Of a DNA stretch of 64,000 nt, positions 35,836 through 44,564 are shown piece by piece. This stretch comes from Epilithonimonas zeae (GTDB taxonomy: Bacteria; Bacteroidota; Bacteroidia; Flavobacteriales; Weeksellaceae). The position numbers and the translations under genes are program-made. The stretch covers positions 186,001 to 250,000 of the forward strand of contig NZ_FSRK01000003.1 in the NCBI RefSeq assembly GCF_900141765.1, written 5' to 3'. The notes under the pieces were generated by a model. That model ran no database searches. It worked only from the letters and a program-made list of their open reading frames with translations, and was not told the DNA's origin. How positions within the stretch are numbered: position 1 is the first letter of the stretch; each line of letters starts with the position of its first letter.

Positions 35836-35869
35836 ATTAAACGACGATAAGAAATTCTTTAACTTTTCT

Positions 35870-35877
35870 TATCTTTG
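35870..35877 (+). promoter_or_regulatory. -7 box four bases from the Nudix start codon
   Basis: TATCTTTG, an exact TAnnTTTG, ends four bases before the ATG at 35882. If it is used, the transcript would begin at or next to the start codon (leaderless). Confidence 0.4.
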
Positions 35878-35881
35878 AGAT

Positions 35882-36511
35882 ATGCAGATTTTTGGAAAAG
35901 ATTTACTCAGAGATATCAAAGCAGCGGAATTGTTAGGCGAAAATGCTCACAAAATTTATTCTCCGCCCTATCGTCCTGTTTTCAGTTACGAAGATATTCT
36001 GACTAAAAATCCAAAGTTTGCAGCCGTTAATATTCTACTTTATCTTAAGAATAATGAATGGCATTTCCCTCTGATTGTAAGAAGCGTGAATGAAAACGAC
36101 AGACACAGTGGACAAATCTCATTGCCTGGTGGAAAAAGAGAAAAAGAAGACCCTGATTTTGCTTACACAGCTAAACGTGAAACTTCTGAGGAATTAGGAA
36201 TTGATGACCATTACGTGAGGATAATCCGCGAAATGTCTCCGATTTATATTCCGCCAAGTAATTTTTATGTTCACTCTTTTGTGTCTTATACGAAGAAAAA
36301 TCCTGAATTCTTTTTACAGGAAACCGAAGCTGTAGAATTGATTGAATTCCCGATTTCATCTTTATTGAGTCTTCCTAACCAACCCAAAATAATGGCTTTG
36401 CCTTCCACGAAAGGTTATGAAGTTCCCGTAATCGATTTCAATGGGTACATCATTTGGGGTGCTACATCAATGATTTTGAGTGAATTCAGCAACTTGTTAA
36501 AAAATGTTTAA
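35882..36511 (+). CDS. CoA pyrophosphatase (Nudix hydrolase)
   Basis: 209 residues. It has the CoA-ase signature RHSGQISLPGGK, and the Nudix box running from Gly83 to Ile107 with RETSEELGI (99-107), whose glutamates bind the metal. It likely cleaves coenzyme A or its thioesters to phosphopantetheine and 3',5'-ADP, in the cytoplasm. The gene is followed 97 bp later by an acyltransferase. No signal peptide. Confidence 0.87.
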   Translation: MQIFGKDLLRDIKAAELLGENAHKIYSPPYRPVFSYEDILTKNPKFAAVNILLYLKNNEWHFPLIVRSVNENDRHSGQISLPGGKREKEDPDFAYTAKRETSEELGIDDHYVRIIREMSPIYIPPSNFYVHSFVSYTKKNPEFFLQETEAVELIEFPISSLLSLPNQPKIMALPSTKGYEVPVIDFNGYIIWGATSMILSEFSNLLKNV

Positions 36512-36607
36512 TTTTGCAAATATTCCCGCAGTTTGGGAATGAAAATTGGTTAATCAATTTATTAAATTAATAAAGATTTTTAGTTTTAAAATCTAATTAA
36601 AAAAACA

Positions 36608-37405
36608 ATGGCAAAAAAAAATATTTTTACCGATTCTTTTGGAAATATTTATATTCTGAAAAGGATAATTATTTTCATTTTGGGAATTGTTTCCTACAGG
36701 AGATTCAATGGTTTTAATAAATTGAAAATTACCGGAACTGAAAATCTTTCTGATTTGCCAGACAGCAACGTTCTTTTCGTTTCCAACCATCAGACTTATT
36801 TTGCGGATGTTGCGGCGATGTATCACGCTTTTTGTGCTGTGAATAATGGTTATCACAATACGATAAAGAATCCTGTTTATCTTCTCAACCCAAAAGTAGA
36901 TTTCTATTATGTAGCTGCAGAAGAAACAATGAATAAAGGAATTCTGGCTAGAATTTTTAAAATTGCCGGTGCTGTTACAGTAAAAAGAACGTGGAGAGCA
37001 GAAGGTCAAAACGTAAACAGAATGGTTGACCTTACCGAAGTTGAAAACATTATGAAAGCTTTGGATAACGGTTGGGTGATTACTTTTCCTCAAGGTACAA
37101 CTTCTGCTTATGCACAAGGTAGAAAAGGAACGGCGAAGTTGATTAAAAACCAAAGGCCAACGGTAATTCCAATTAAAATTGATGGATTCCGAAGAGCATT
37201 TGACAAGAAAGGACTGAAAATCAAAGTAACTGGTGTAAAACCTACAATGGAGTTTAAACCAGCTTTGGATATCGATTATGATAATGAGTCAGCAACACAA
37301 ATTTTGGACAAAATAATGCACGCTATCGAGCAAACGCCTGAACACAACCTTCTCCACGAATACGATGTCAAACAGAAAGAGATAAAATCTCAATCTCAAC
37401 AATAA
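36608..37405 (+). CDS. Lysophospholipid acyltransferase family protein (PlsC-like)
   Basis: 265 residues, with one N-terminal membrane-associated helix (about 17-33). The acceptor motif I reads SNHQTYFAD (His61...Asp67), with five residues between His and Asp instead of the usual four. Motif III reads FPQGTTS (160-166) in place of FPEGTRS. Both variants, as I recall, occur in the flavobacterial branch of the PlsC family, so the enzyme is probably active. It would acylate lysophosphatidate or another lysolipid at the inner membrane. A terminator follows at once. Confidence 0.8.
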   Translation: MAKKNIFTDSFGNIYILKRIIIFILGIVSYRRFNGFNKLKITGTENLSDLPDSNVLFVSNHQTYFADVAAMYHAFCAVNNGYHNTIKNPVYLLNPKVDFYYVAAEETMNKGILARIFKIAGAVTVKRTWRAEGQNVNRMVDLTEVENIMKALDNGWVITFPQGTTSAYAQGRKGTAKLIKNQRPTVIPIKIDGFRRAFDKKGLKIKVTGVKPTMEFKPALDIDYDNESATQILDKIMHAIEQTPEHNLLHEYDVKQKEIKSQSQQ

Positions 37406-37406
37406 A

Positions 37407-37440
37407 AAACGGCTACTGAAAAAGTAGCCGTTTCTATTTT
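37407..37440. terminator. Terminator between acyltransferase and fabV
   Basis: An 11-bp stem AAACGGCTACT (37407-37417) / AGTAGCCGTTT (37423-37433) with a 5-base loop, followed by CTATTTTATT. Confidence 0.8.
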
Positions 37441-37491
37441 ATTATTTTAACTAAAGTCTAAATTCTAACATCTAAACTCTAATTTCTATTC

Positions 37492-38694
37492 TTAAGCTTC
37501 AATACTTGGAACTTGCACATTCTCATTCGCATCTTTCTCATAATCGATTTCGTCAAACTGGAAACCAAAAAGATTGAAGAATTCTTTTCTGTAACCTTCG
37601 ATATCACTGATTTCGGAAAGGTTTTCAGTTGAAGTTTGTTCCCAAAGCTTCGCCACTTCCGCCTGAACATCTTCCGCCATTTCCCAGTCATCAATTCTGA
37701 TTCTTCCTGCAGAATCTAATTCAACATTCCCATTTTCAGTGTATAATCTTTCAGCAAATAATCTTTGGATTTGTTCAATCGTTCCTTCGTGCGTTCCTTT
37801 TGCTTTCATCACTTTATAAAGTAAAGAAATATATAATGGAACTACAGGAATAGCTGAACTGGACTGTGTTACCAAAGCCTTGTTTACAGAAACATAGGAT
37901 TTTCCGTTGAGGTCTTTTAATAAATCATTCAAAACTGTTACAGTCGCTTCCAAGTCATTTTTCGCTTGTCCGATTGTTCCGTTTCTGTAGATTGGGAAAG
38001 TCAGTTCAGGGCCAATGTAAGAATAAGCAACGGTTTGAACGCCTTCTGCCAATACGCCTGCCGCCTTCAAATCTTCTATCCAGAATTTCCAGTCTTCGCC
38101 GCCCATTACAGCAACAGTGTTGGAAATATCTTCGTCGTTTTCAACCGGATTAATGGTGATATCAGAAACTACGCCTGTATGAAAATCAACCGTTTTATTA
38201 GTAAATGGTTGACCAATTGGCTTAAGAACTGATGCATAAGCAACACCCGTTTTTGGATGTGTTCTTCTTGGAGAAGCCAAACTGTAAACCACCAAATCAA
38301 CCTGACCAAGGTCTTTTTTAATCAACTCAATTGTTTCTTTTTTTACTTCATCAGAAAACGCATCGCCGTTGATACTTTTGGCGTAAAGTCCAGCTTCGTG
38401 CGCTTCTTTTTCGAAAGCCGCAGTATTGTACCAACCTGCTGTGCCCATTTTTCCTTCAGATGCTGGTTTCTCGAAAAAAACACCAACTGTAGCAGCATCA
38501 GAACCGAAAGCAGCCGTGATTCTGGAAGAAAGTCCGAAACCTGTAGAAGCACCGATTACCAAAACTTTTTTTGGTCCGTTTTTGATTTTGCCTTTAGACT
38601 TTACATATTCTATTTGATTTTTAATGCTTTGATGCGCTCCATCCGGATGTGCTGTCAAACAAATAAATCCTCTTGTTCTAGGTTGAATAATCAT
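37492..38694 (-). CDS. fabV: Enoyl-ACP/trans-2-enoyl-CoA reductase FabV
   Basis: 400 residues from the ATG at 38694; a longer frame exists, but the family begins MIIxPRxRGFICxTAHP, which sets this start. The NADH-binding GASTGFGLSSRI is at residues 49-60. The catalytic Tyr236-X8-Lys245 pair (IYRNGTIGQAK) is the FabV/TER hallmark. The enzyme performs the last reduction of fatty-acid elongation and is naturally tolerant of triclosan. It is monocistronic and convergent with the acyltransferase gene. Confidence 0.93.
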   Translation of the reverse strand: MIIQPRTRGFICLTAHPDGAHQSIKNQIEYVKSKGKIKNGPKKVLVIGASTGFGLSSRITAAFGSDAATVGVFFEKPASEGKMGTAGWYNTAAFEKEAHEAGLYAKSINGDAFSDEVKKETIELIKKDLGQVDLVVYSLASPRRTHPKTGVAYASVLKPIGQPFTNKTVDFHTGVVSDITINPVENDEDISNTVAVMGGEDWKFWIEDLKAAGVLAEGVQTVAYSYIGPELTFPIYRNGTIGQAKNDLEATVTVLNDLLKDLNGKSYVSVNKALVTQSSSAIPVVPLYISLLYKVMKAKGTHEGTIEQIQRLFAERLYTENGNVELDSAGRIRIDDWEMAEDVQAEVAKLWEQTSTENLSEISDIEGYRKEFFNLFGFQFDEIDYEKDANENVQVPSIEA

Positions 38695-38827
38695 TGTTGA
38701 AATTATTTTTAGCATTGCAAATTAAAGAAATTTGAATCATATATTAAGAATTATCTGGAAAAAAGCGTATTACTGTTTTCTGTTTTTCGAGTATTAATAA
38801 TGCTTTTGGAGAGTCGTTGTTTTTATT

Positions 38828-38847
38828 TTGCGCAATCGATTGCGCAA
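38828..38847. promoter_or_regulatory. Perfect 20-bp LacI-type palindrome upstream of the pectinase
   Basis: TTGCGCAA-TCGA-TTGCGCAA is a perfect even palindrome centred on CG, the usual geometry of LacI/GalR-family operators. It lies 241 bp before the GH28 start and 133 bp from the divergent fabV start. No LacI-family gene is in the window. Confidence 0.5.
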
Positions 38848-38937
38848 GTCGTTATTTTGTTTAATTTTACCTGCATTCGAAATTGTATTAAGTATATTAT
38901 TTAAAATATTAAGTACAATCTGAGAACGTAGAATCAC

Positions 38938-39049
38938 TCGCAGCCCGACTTGAGCGGAAATCCTTTTTACGCAACGAAGTGAAGTGAAAAGATTAGGAGC
39001 GGAAGGCGGATAAAGCTGCCCAAACCTAACAAAGTGGTTCGACAAAGTC
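38938..39049. repeat. GC-rich intergenic repeat, copy A
   Basis: It contains CCCGACTTGAGCGGA, an AATCCTTTTT...AAAAGATT hairpin, AGGCGGATAAAGCTGCCCAAACC and GTGGTTCGAC. Blocks of the same order occur in copy B at 43088-43186. No open frame. With the palindrome at 38828 and AT-rich sequence, this accounts for the 394-bp gap between fabV and the GH28 gene. Confidence 0.6.
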
Positions 39050-39088
39050 AAATTAAAATTAGAATAGAATAAATTACTTAGATAAACA

Positions 39089-40576
39089 ATGAAAAAACTT
39101 TTAATAGGTCTCGCATTTTCTGTTACAGCAATGATTTCTGCGCAGAAAAATGACATTAATTATTACATCGAGAAAGCCCCTTTTAAATTTGGGGAAATGG
39201 TTTTGCCAACTATTCCACAAAAGGATTATAATTTCAAGGATTTTGGAGGTGTTGGCGACGGAAAAACGCTGAATACGAAAGCATTCGAAAAAGCGATTTC
39301 TACAATTGCTCAAAACGGTGGAGGAAGACTGATTGTTCCAGCCGGAACTTGGTTGACAGGTCCAATTGAACTGAAAAGCAAAATCGATTTTCACGTGGAA
39401 GAAGGTGCGATTGTGCAGTTCAGCAGCGATATCAAACAATTCCCCATAAGAGAATCTTCACCAGGAAAATTTGAGGTGACAGCTCCGATTTGGGGAAATA
39501 ATTTGAAAGATGTTTCTTTCACTGGAAAAGGAATTTTTGATGGCGCAGGTGAGGCTTGGAGACCAGTCAAGAAATTCAAAACCACTGATGCGCAATGGAA
39601 AGAATTGCTGGCAAAACCAGGAAGTACACTTAGCGAGGACGGAAAAATCTGGTGGCCAAGTGTAGCTGCGAAAAATGGCGAAGAATTAGCCAAAGTGATT
39701 ACAAAAACGCCAGGCGCAACAATAGATATGTACGAGCAAATTCATCATTTTTTAAGACCAATGATGTTCACGCTTTCTAAAGTGACGAATCTTTTAATTG
39801 ACGGACCGACTTTCAGAAATTCTCCGAAATTTGTTATCAACCCGAAACAAATTACAAATCTTGTCATCAGAAATACAACGGTTTACAATCCAAAATGGGC
39901 TCAAAATGGAGACGGAATCGATATCAGTGCTTCGAAAAATGTGATTATTTACAACACAAAAGTGAATGCTGGCGATGACGGAATCTGTATGAAATCCAGC
40001 GGAACTCCGAAAAACGGAGAAGCCAACTTACAAAACGTCATCATCGCAGAATGCACTGTGAATGAAGGTCACGGCGGTTTCGTAATCGGAAGTAATACAG
40101 ACGGAGGAATGAAAAACATCTACGTTACCAACTGTACTTTTGATGGGACGGACATTGGAATCCGGGTGAAAAGTAACTCTGGAAGAGGTGGTGATGTGAG
40201 CCAAATTTTCATCGATAATATTGAAATGAAAAACATTATCAAAGAGGCAGTTTTATTTGATACGTTCTATGCAGATGCACCTGTTGGAAGTACAAAAGAA
40301 AGCGAAGCGGCGCAACATTCGGGAGACAAAGTCCCTTATTTTCACGATTTCTATGTGAGTAATGTGAATTGTGCTTCGTCCGAAACGGCTTTCAGTTTCA
40401 GTGGACTTCCTGAAAAATTGATTGAAAACCTTTTCTTTAAAAACGTGAATATCACAAGTAAAAAAGGAATCGTTGGCAAGAACGCACAGAATATCGTTTT
40501 TGAAAATGTGAAAATCAATAATTCTACAGATTATAAAATCGACAGCGGTTTGAAAAAAGCGATTGTTGTGAAATAA
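39089..40576 (+). CDS. GH28 polygalacturonase-like glycoside hydrolase
   Basis: 495 residues: a signal peptide (1-18, ending ISAQ), then the beta-helix start YNFKDFGGVGDGKTLNTKAFEKAI (47-70) of pectinases. The GH28 catalytic motifs are NGDGIDIS (Asp275/Asp278), GDDGICMKSS (Asp296/Asp297), the histidine in GHGGFVIGS (His328) and the RVKSN loop. It should hydrolyse galacturonan or rhamnogalacturonan outside the inner membrane. There is no SusCD pair nearby, so it is an isolated gene rather than a full pectin locus. Confidence 0.9.
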   Translation: MKKLLIGLAFSVTAMISAQKNDINYYIEKAPFKFGEMVLPTIPQKDYNFKDFGGVGDGKTLNTKAFEKAISTIAQNGGGRLIVPAGTWLTGPIELKSKIDFHVEEGAIVQFSSDIKQFPIRESSPGKFEVTAPIWGNNLKDVSFTGKGIFDGAGEAWRPVKKFKTTDAQWKELLAKPGSTLSEDGKIWWPSVAAKNGEELAKVITKTPGATIDMYEQIHHFLRPMMFTLSKVTNLLIDGPTFRNSPKFVINPKQITNLVIRNTTVYNPKWAQNGDGIDISASKNVIIYNTKVNAGDDGICMKSSGTPKNGEANLQNVIIAECTVNEGHGGFVIGSNTDGGMKNIYVTNCTFDGTDIGIRVKSNSGRGGDVSQIFIDNIEMKNIIKEAVLFDTFYADAPVGSTKESEAAQHSGDKVPYFHDFYVSNVNCASSETAFSFSGLPEKLIENLFFKNVNITSKKGIVGKNAQNIVFENVKINNSTDYKIDSGLKKAIVVK

Positions 40577-40650
40577 TTATTTCTCGCTGATTTGACGAAT
40601 TTTGCAGATTTATCAGCTTAATTTGTAAATCTGCGAGAGTAAAACGATTC

Positions 40651-40690
40651 AACCCTTTCAGAGTTTGAAACTCTGAAAGGGTTTTACTTT
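40651..40690. terminator. Long perfect hairpin between GH28 and topB
   Basis: Sixteen-base perfect arms (40651-40666 and 40668-40683, AACCCTTTCAGAG.../...CTCTGAAAGGGTT) with a one-base centre, followed by TTTACTTT. It can terminate the GH28 transcript. I recall this palindrome as common in Chryseobacterium intergenic regions, so it may also be a dispersed repeat. Confidence 0.65.
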
Positions 40691-40695
40691 AATAG

Positions 40696-42792
40696 TTATT
40701 TTATACTGATTGAAAAATCTTCGTTCATAATCAAAACGCCTTCTTCTTGTTCTCCTGTAAAGCCTTTTAGTTTAGACGTTTTGCTTTTCAGAATCAAATC
40801 CTGAAGTTGTTTTTCTGATAATTTTTTTCCAAATATCTCGAATGGAACTTTGAAACCACAACCTTTATAATCGGAACAGCCAACGGCGGTTTTGCCTTTC
40901 ATCAGGTTATTAGATTTACATTTTGGACATTGGGTTTCTGTCCAGACGATTTCAGTTTTTACTCTTGGTATCTTTTCTTTAGGAGCCGGTTTTTCTTCTT
41001 CGAAATTAATAACTTTTCCTTTTCCTCTAATCACTTTCTGAGTCAAATCAGTAACCATTTCTATCAATTCTTCTTTGAACTGATTTGCCTCATATTCTCC
41101 TTTTTCTATTTTTCTCAGTTTTGACTCCCATTCTCCTGTGAGTTCAGGACTTTTAAGAACTTCGTCTTCGATGATGTCAATCAAATCAATACCAATCGAC
41201 GTTGCAACAAGGTTTTTCTTTTTACGTTCGATATATTTTCTTCGGAACAAAGTTTCGATGATATTGGCTCGGGTTGATGGTCTTCCGATTCCGTTATTTT
41301 TCAACATTTCTCGTAGTTCCTCATCTTCCACTTGTTTTCCTGCAGTTTCCATTGCTCTTAGCAAAGTAGCTTCTGTGTATGGTTTTGGAGGTGAAGTTTT
41401 TCCTTGATGAATCAAAGGTTCGTGCTCTCCTTTTTCTCCAGCAACAAATTCTGGAATGGTTTGTTCCTCATCTTTATCTTTTTCGTCCTTCTCCTCTTTT
41501 TTATCTTTAGCATAAACCGCTCGCCAACCAGATTCAAGGATTTGTTTTCCTGAAGCTTTGAAAGGAATTGTTCCAACTTGTCCTTCTACCAAAGTATTCG
41601 AGATTTTACATTCAGGATAAAAAACTGCGATGAATCGTCTTGCTACCAAATCATAAATCAGCTTCTCCTCTCTTGTCAAATTAGATGAAGGCGGAATTTC
41701 TGTTGGAATAATCGCGTGGTGGTCAGTTACCTTTGTATCATCAAAAACGGCTTTAGTTTTCGGAATTGGTTGAGAAAGCAAGGGCGAAATTAACTCTGAA
41801 TAAATTGTCATACTTCTCAGAATTCCACCAATTTTTGGATAAAGGTTTTCTGATAAATAGGTCGTATCAACTCTCGGATAAGTTGTGTGCTTTTTCTCGT
41901 AAAGACTTTGAATATAATTAAGTGTATGTTCAGCAGAATAACCATATTTTTTATTAGCCTCCACCTGAAGTCCCGTCAAATCAAACAATCTCGGATTCTT
42001 TTCTTTTCCTTCTTTGATTTCGAAAGAGACAATCTCAAATTGATTTTTCTTGAGATATTCTAAGCCTTTTTCTGCTTTATCTAAAGTTTTCAATCGGTCA
42101 ATTGACGCACTGAAAAGCACATCACGATATTTGGTTTTGAGTTCCCAATATTCTTCCTGAGAAAATGCATCGATTTCTTTTTGACGCTGAACAAGCATTG
42201 CCAAAGTTGGTGTCTGAACACGTCCAATCGATAAAACACCTTTGTTTCCACCGAATTTTTTCGTGAATAATCTTGTTGCGTTGATTCCTAAAAGCCAATC
42301 TCCAATTGCTCTTGCATTTCCTGCTTGATATAGATTTTTATAATCTTCGGCAGGTTTCAAGTTTTCAAAACCTTCTTTTATTGAATCTTCTGTCAAGGAC
42401 GAAATCCATAAACGTTTCATCGGTTTGTCACATTTTGCTTTCTGCAAAACCCAGCGTTGAATGAGTTCTCCTTCTTGCCCGGCATCCCCACAATTGATGA
42501 CCTCATCACATTCCTGAACCAGTTTTTCTATCGTATTAAATTGTTTTTCAACCCCATTGTTATCAATCAATTTGATTCCGAAGTTTTTAGGAATAATTGG
42601 TAAGAAAATCAAATCCCAGGATTTGAAATGTGGTGCATAATCCTGCGGTTCTTTCAAAGTGCAAAGATGACCGAAAGTCCAAGTGACGCAATAGCCATTT
42701 CCCTCCATATATCCGCTTTTGGGCGTTGTAGCACCCAAAACTTTGGCAATATCACGGGCAACGCTGGGTTTTTCGGCTATACAAAGTTTCAT
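40696..42792 (-). CDS. topB: DNA topoisomerase III
   Basis: 698 residues from the ATG at 42792, chosen because the Toprim domain begins MKLCIAEKPSVARDIA (Glu7); a frame 12 codons longer exists upstream. The GDAGQEGE Toprim motif is at 102-109, the catalytic Tyr305 in TTYPRVDT, and the SIGRVQTPTLAMLV motif near 188-201. A C-terminal zinc-ribbon-like CPKCKSNN...CSDYKGC follows. It is a type IA topoisomerase that decatenates DNA. Its length and domain order are normal for the chromosomal TopB of Bacteroidota; plasmid or ICE copies also exist, but no mobile genes are nearby. Confidence 0.92.
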   Translation of the reverse strand: MKLCIAEKPSVARDIAKVLGATTPKSGYMEGNGYCVTWTFGHLCTLKEPQDYAPHFKSWDLIFLPIIPKNFGIKLIDNNGVEKQFNTIEKLVQECDEVINCGDAGQEGELIQRWVLQKAKCDKPMKRLWISSLTEDSIKEGFENLKPAEDYKNLYQAGNARAIGDWLLGINATRLFTKKFGGNKGVLSIGRVQTPTLAMLVQRQKEIDAFSQEEYWELKTKYRDVLFSASIDRLKTLDKAEKGLEYLKKNQFEIVSFEIKEGKEKNPRLFDLTGLQVEANKKYGYSAEHTLNYIQSLYEKKHTTYPRVDTTYLSENLYPKIGGILRSMTIYSELISPLLSQPIPKTKAVFDDTKVTDHHAIIPTEIPPSSNLTREEKLIYDLVARRFIAVFYPECKISNTLVEGQVGTIPFKASGKQILESGWRAVYAKDKKEEKDEKDKDEEQTIPEFVAGEKGEHEPLIHQGKTSPPKPYTEATLLRAMETAGKQVEDEELREMLKNNGIGRPSTRANIIETLFRRKYIERKKKNLVATSIGIDLIDIIEDEVLKSPELTGEWESKLRKIEKGEYEANQFKEELIEMVTDLTQKVIRGKGKVINFEEEKPAPKEKIPRVKTEIVWTETQCPKCKSNNLMKGKTAVGCSDYKGCGFKVPFEIFGKKLSEKQLQDLILKSKTSKLKGFTGEQEEGVLIMNEDFSISIK

Positions 42793-42856
42793 CTGACTTG
42801 GCTTGAAATAAGGCTTGCAAAAATGCAATTTTTAATTTTAAAAAACGAGGGATTTT

Positions 42857-43035
42857 GAACACAAAGATCACAAAGTTTTTTATTATCTGACTGAAAAGAG
42901 TTTATGTACACAAAGGCACTTCGCTTATATTAAGATTGGAATTAATTTTTATTTTAAATGCAAAGAACGCAGGCTTTTTTCACCTTTATTGAAAATATTT
43001 TTTGTTTTCCGGAGGAATCTCGGCAGTTGAGATTC
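42857..43035. repeat. Degenerate CAAAG repeats and a small palindrome
   Basis: In the 461-bp gap between topB and the TolC gene, three same-direction degenerate copies of the CACAAAGGCAC-type sequence occur (ACACAAAGATCACAAAG from 42858; ACACAAAGGCAC from 42907; TGCAAAGAACGCAGG from 42959). GAATCTC-N8-GAGATTC follows at 43014-43035, then AGAATGACA. No open frame was seen. Confidence 0.4.
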
Positions 43036-43087
43036 TTTCAGAATGACAAATATTCTGTTCTATGACTAATGTTGATTTACGTTGAAT

Positions 43088-43186
43088 CTGCGCCCCGACT
43101 TGGGCGGACTCTTCGAGGGCCTCATAGTAACAAGCGGGAATGGAAGGCGGATAAAGGCGCCCAAACCTAAGTGGTTCGACTTAGTT
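43088..43186. repeat. GC-rich intergenic repeat, copy B
   Basis: It shares CCCGACTTGGGCGGA, AGCGGGAATGGAAGGCGGATAAAG, GCCCAAACCTAA and GTGGTTCGAC, in order, with copy A at 38938-39049, but has a different central hairpin. TTGGGCG and CGCCCAA are complementary, so the element can fold on itself. Confidence 0.6.
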
Positions 43187-43190
43187 AAAT

Positions 43191-43227
43191 AAAAAATCCT
43201 TCCAAAGTGTGAGTCTTCGAAAGGATT
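43191..43227 (-). terminator. Probable terminator of the sigma-54 efflux operon
   Basis: Arms AATCCTT (43195-43201) and AAGGATT (43221-43227), with additional CTTT-type pairing inside. On the minus strand it is followed by a T run (complement of 43191-43196). It lies 27 bp past the TolC stop. Confidence 0.5.
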
Positions 43228-43253
43228 CATAAGAAAATAATATAAGAATTTTT

Positions 43254-44543
43254 TTATAAGCCAGCTTCAAAAACTTTGAGCAGTTCTGTCTGCTGGACAA
43301 CATCATTTTTGCTGTTAATCAAATTATAATTCGCTTGAAGCCAGTTGTTTCTGACCACAAAAAAAGTGTAGGCATCCATTAATCCTTCTTTGTATTTTTC
43401 CTCGGATTTTTGGAATGATAATTTTTGGTTTTCGAAATTGGCTTCTAGAAGATTGTACTTTTCCTGAGCATTAAGAAATTGTGCTTTGATGGAATTGATG
43501 CTTTTTGTCAAATCATTAATGACAATATCTTTATCATAATTGGAATTGATGACATTCAGTTTGGCTATTTCGACATTGTTTTTAACCTGCAGTTTGTTGA
43601 AAATCGGAATATTGAGTCCAAAACTTAATTGCTGATTTTTGTTCGTTTTGATTTGGTCTGAAAAATTGGCCGGAGCCGGCTGTCCCAAGACTTTGTTATA
43701 AAAACTTGACCAAGTGTAAGAACCGTTCAGGGTTGGTAAATAGCCGGATTTTGCGACTTCAACACTTTTCTGCTGGACTTTAATTTCTGCCAAGGTTGTT
43801 TGATATGCCGGATTTTTTTCCAAAAGATTTTGAATGAAATTAGCATCATTGAAATTTGAACTTGCCAGATTTTCTTCGGTCATTGTAAAATCCAGTGTAT
43901 CTTTTGTAATGGCCAAAGCATTTAATAAATTAATTTTAGAAAGGTCTCTCTGATTCTTCGCAGAAACCCATTGTTCCTGCATTGTTCCAAGGTTTGCTTT
44001 AATATCGTAAATGTCACTTTTCGGACGATTCCCAATTTCAACTTCTTTCTCGGTACGTTTGATCTGGTCTTCAATCCCAGAAAGCTGCGTTTCCAAGACG
44101 TCGAGCCAACTTTTACTGTTCTGGTAAGTGAAAAACATCTGGATGACATTCATTTTAACCTCGTTCTGAGCTTGTTTCATTTTGAAAGTCGCGCTTTCCT
44201 TATTGATTTTGGACAAAGAAATATTGAGGTAATTCCGCCAGTTCATCAGTTCCCAATTGGCTTGTGCATAGAGATTATCGGTTTGGGTATTGATTGCTTC
44301 ACGCTGATTATTCTGCTGATTGATTCCGTTTCCGAAATTATAGTTGTGATTGACTCCAGCATCCACAGATGGCAGCAGCATTCCTTTTGCGGCAGAAATC
44401 TGTCTTTCATTTTTCTGAATATTAACCACAGATTGCCTTACCAATGGATGATTGGCGGAGACATAATCCAGAGATTGTTTAAGTGTCCAACTCTGCTGAG
44501 CGGGAAGAAGATTGGTTAGTAATATGAAGAGTAATTTTTTCAT
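43254..44543 (-). CDS. TolC-family outer-membrane protein of the sigma-54 operon
   Basis: 429 residues. The short signal peptide ends at about residue 15 (LLPAQQ), followed by SWTLKQSLDYVSANHPLVRQS, the TolC N-terminal motif. Two repeats of long helices follow (for example KMKQAQNEVKMNVIQMFFTYQNSKSWLDVLETQL). It should form the outer-membrane tunnel for the adaptor and permeases encoded upstream. It is the last gene of the nine-gene minus-strand operon and is clearly different from the TolC protein at 34404. Confidence 0.87.
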   Translation of the reverse strand: MKKLLFILLTNLLPAQQSWTLKQSLDYVSANHPLVRQSVVNIQKNERQISAAKGMLLPSVDAGVNHNYNFGNGINQQNNQREAINTQTDNLYAQANWELMNWRNYLNISLSKINKESATFKMKQAQNEVKMNVIQMFFTYQNSKSWLDVLETQLSGIEDQIKRTEKEVEIGNRPKSDIYDIKANLGTMQEQWVSAKNQRDLSKINLLNALAITKDTLDFTMTEENLASSNFNDANFIQNLLEKNPAYQTTLAEIKVQQKSVEVAKSGYLPTLNGSYTWSSFYNKVLGQPAPANFSDQIKTNKNQQLSFGLNIPIFNKLQVKNNVEIAKLNVINSNYDKDIVINDLTKSINSIKAQFLNAQEKYNLLEANFENQKLSFQKSEEKYKEGLMDAYTFFVVRNNWLQANYNLINSKNDVVQQTELLKVFEAGL

Positions 44544-44564
44544 AATAGTTTGTCGTTGACAATT

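Noticed and set aside
38695-38715. Longer N-terminus of FabV
   Set aside because: The family begins at MIIxPRxRGF, so the ATG at 38694 is preferred. The same reasoning set the starts of topB (42792) and the DUF4136 lipoprotein (60228).
39089-40576. Polysaccharide utilisation locus around the GH28 gene
   Set aside because: No SusC/SusD pair, sulfatase or other CAZyme is near; the receptor at 26847 is far away and lacks a SusD partner.
40696-42792. Topoisomerase III as part of an integrative element
   Set aside because: No relaxase, integrase, tra genes or attachment repeats nearby; TopB is also chromosomal in this phylum.
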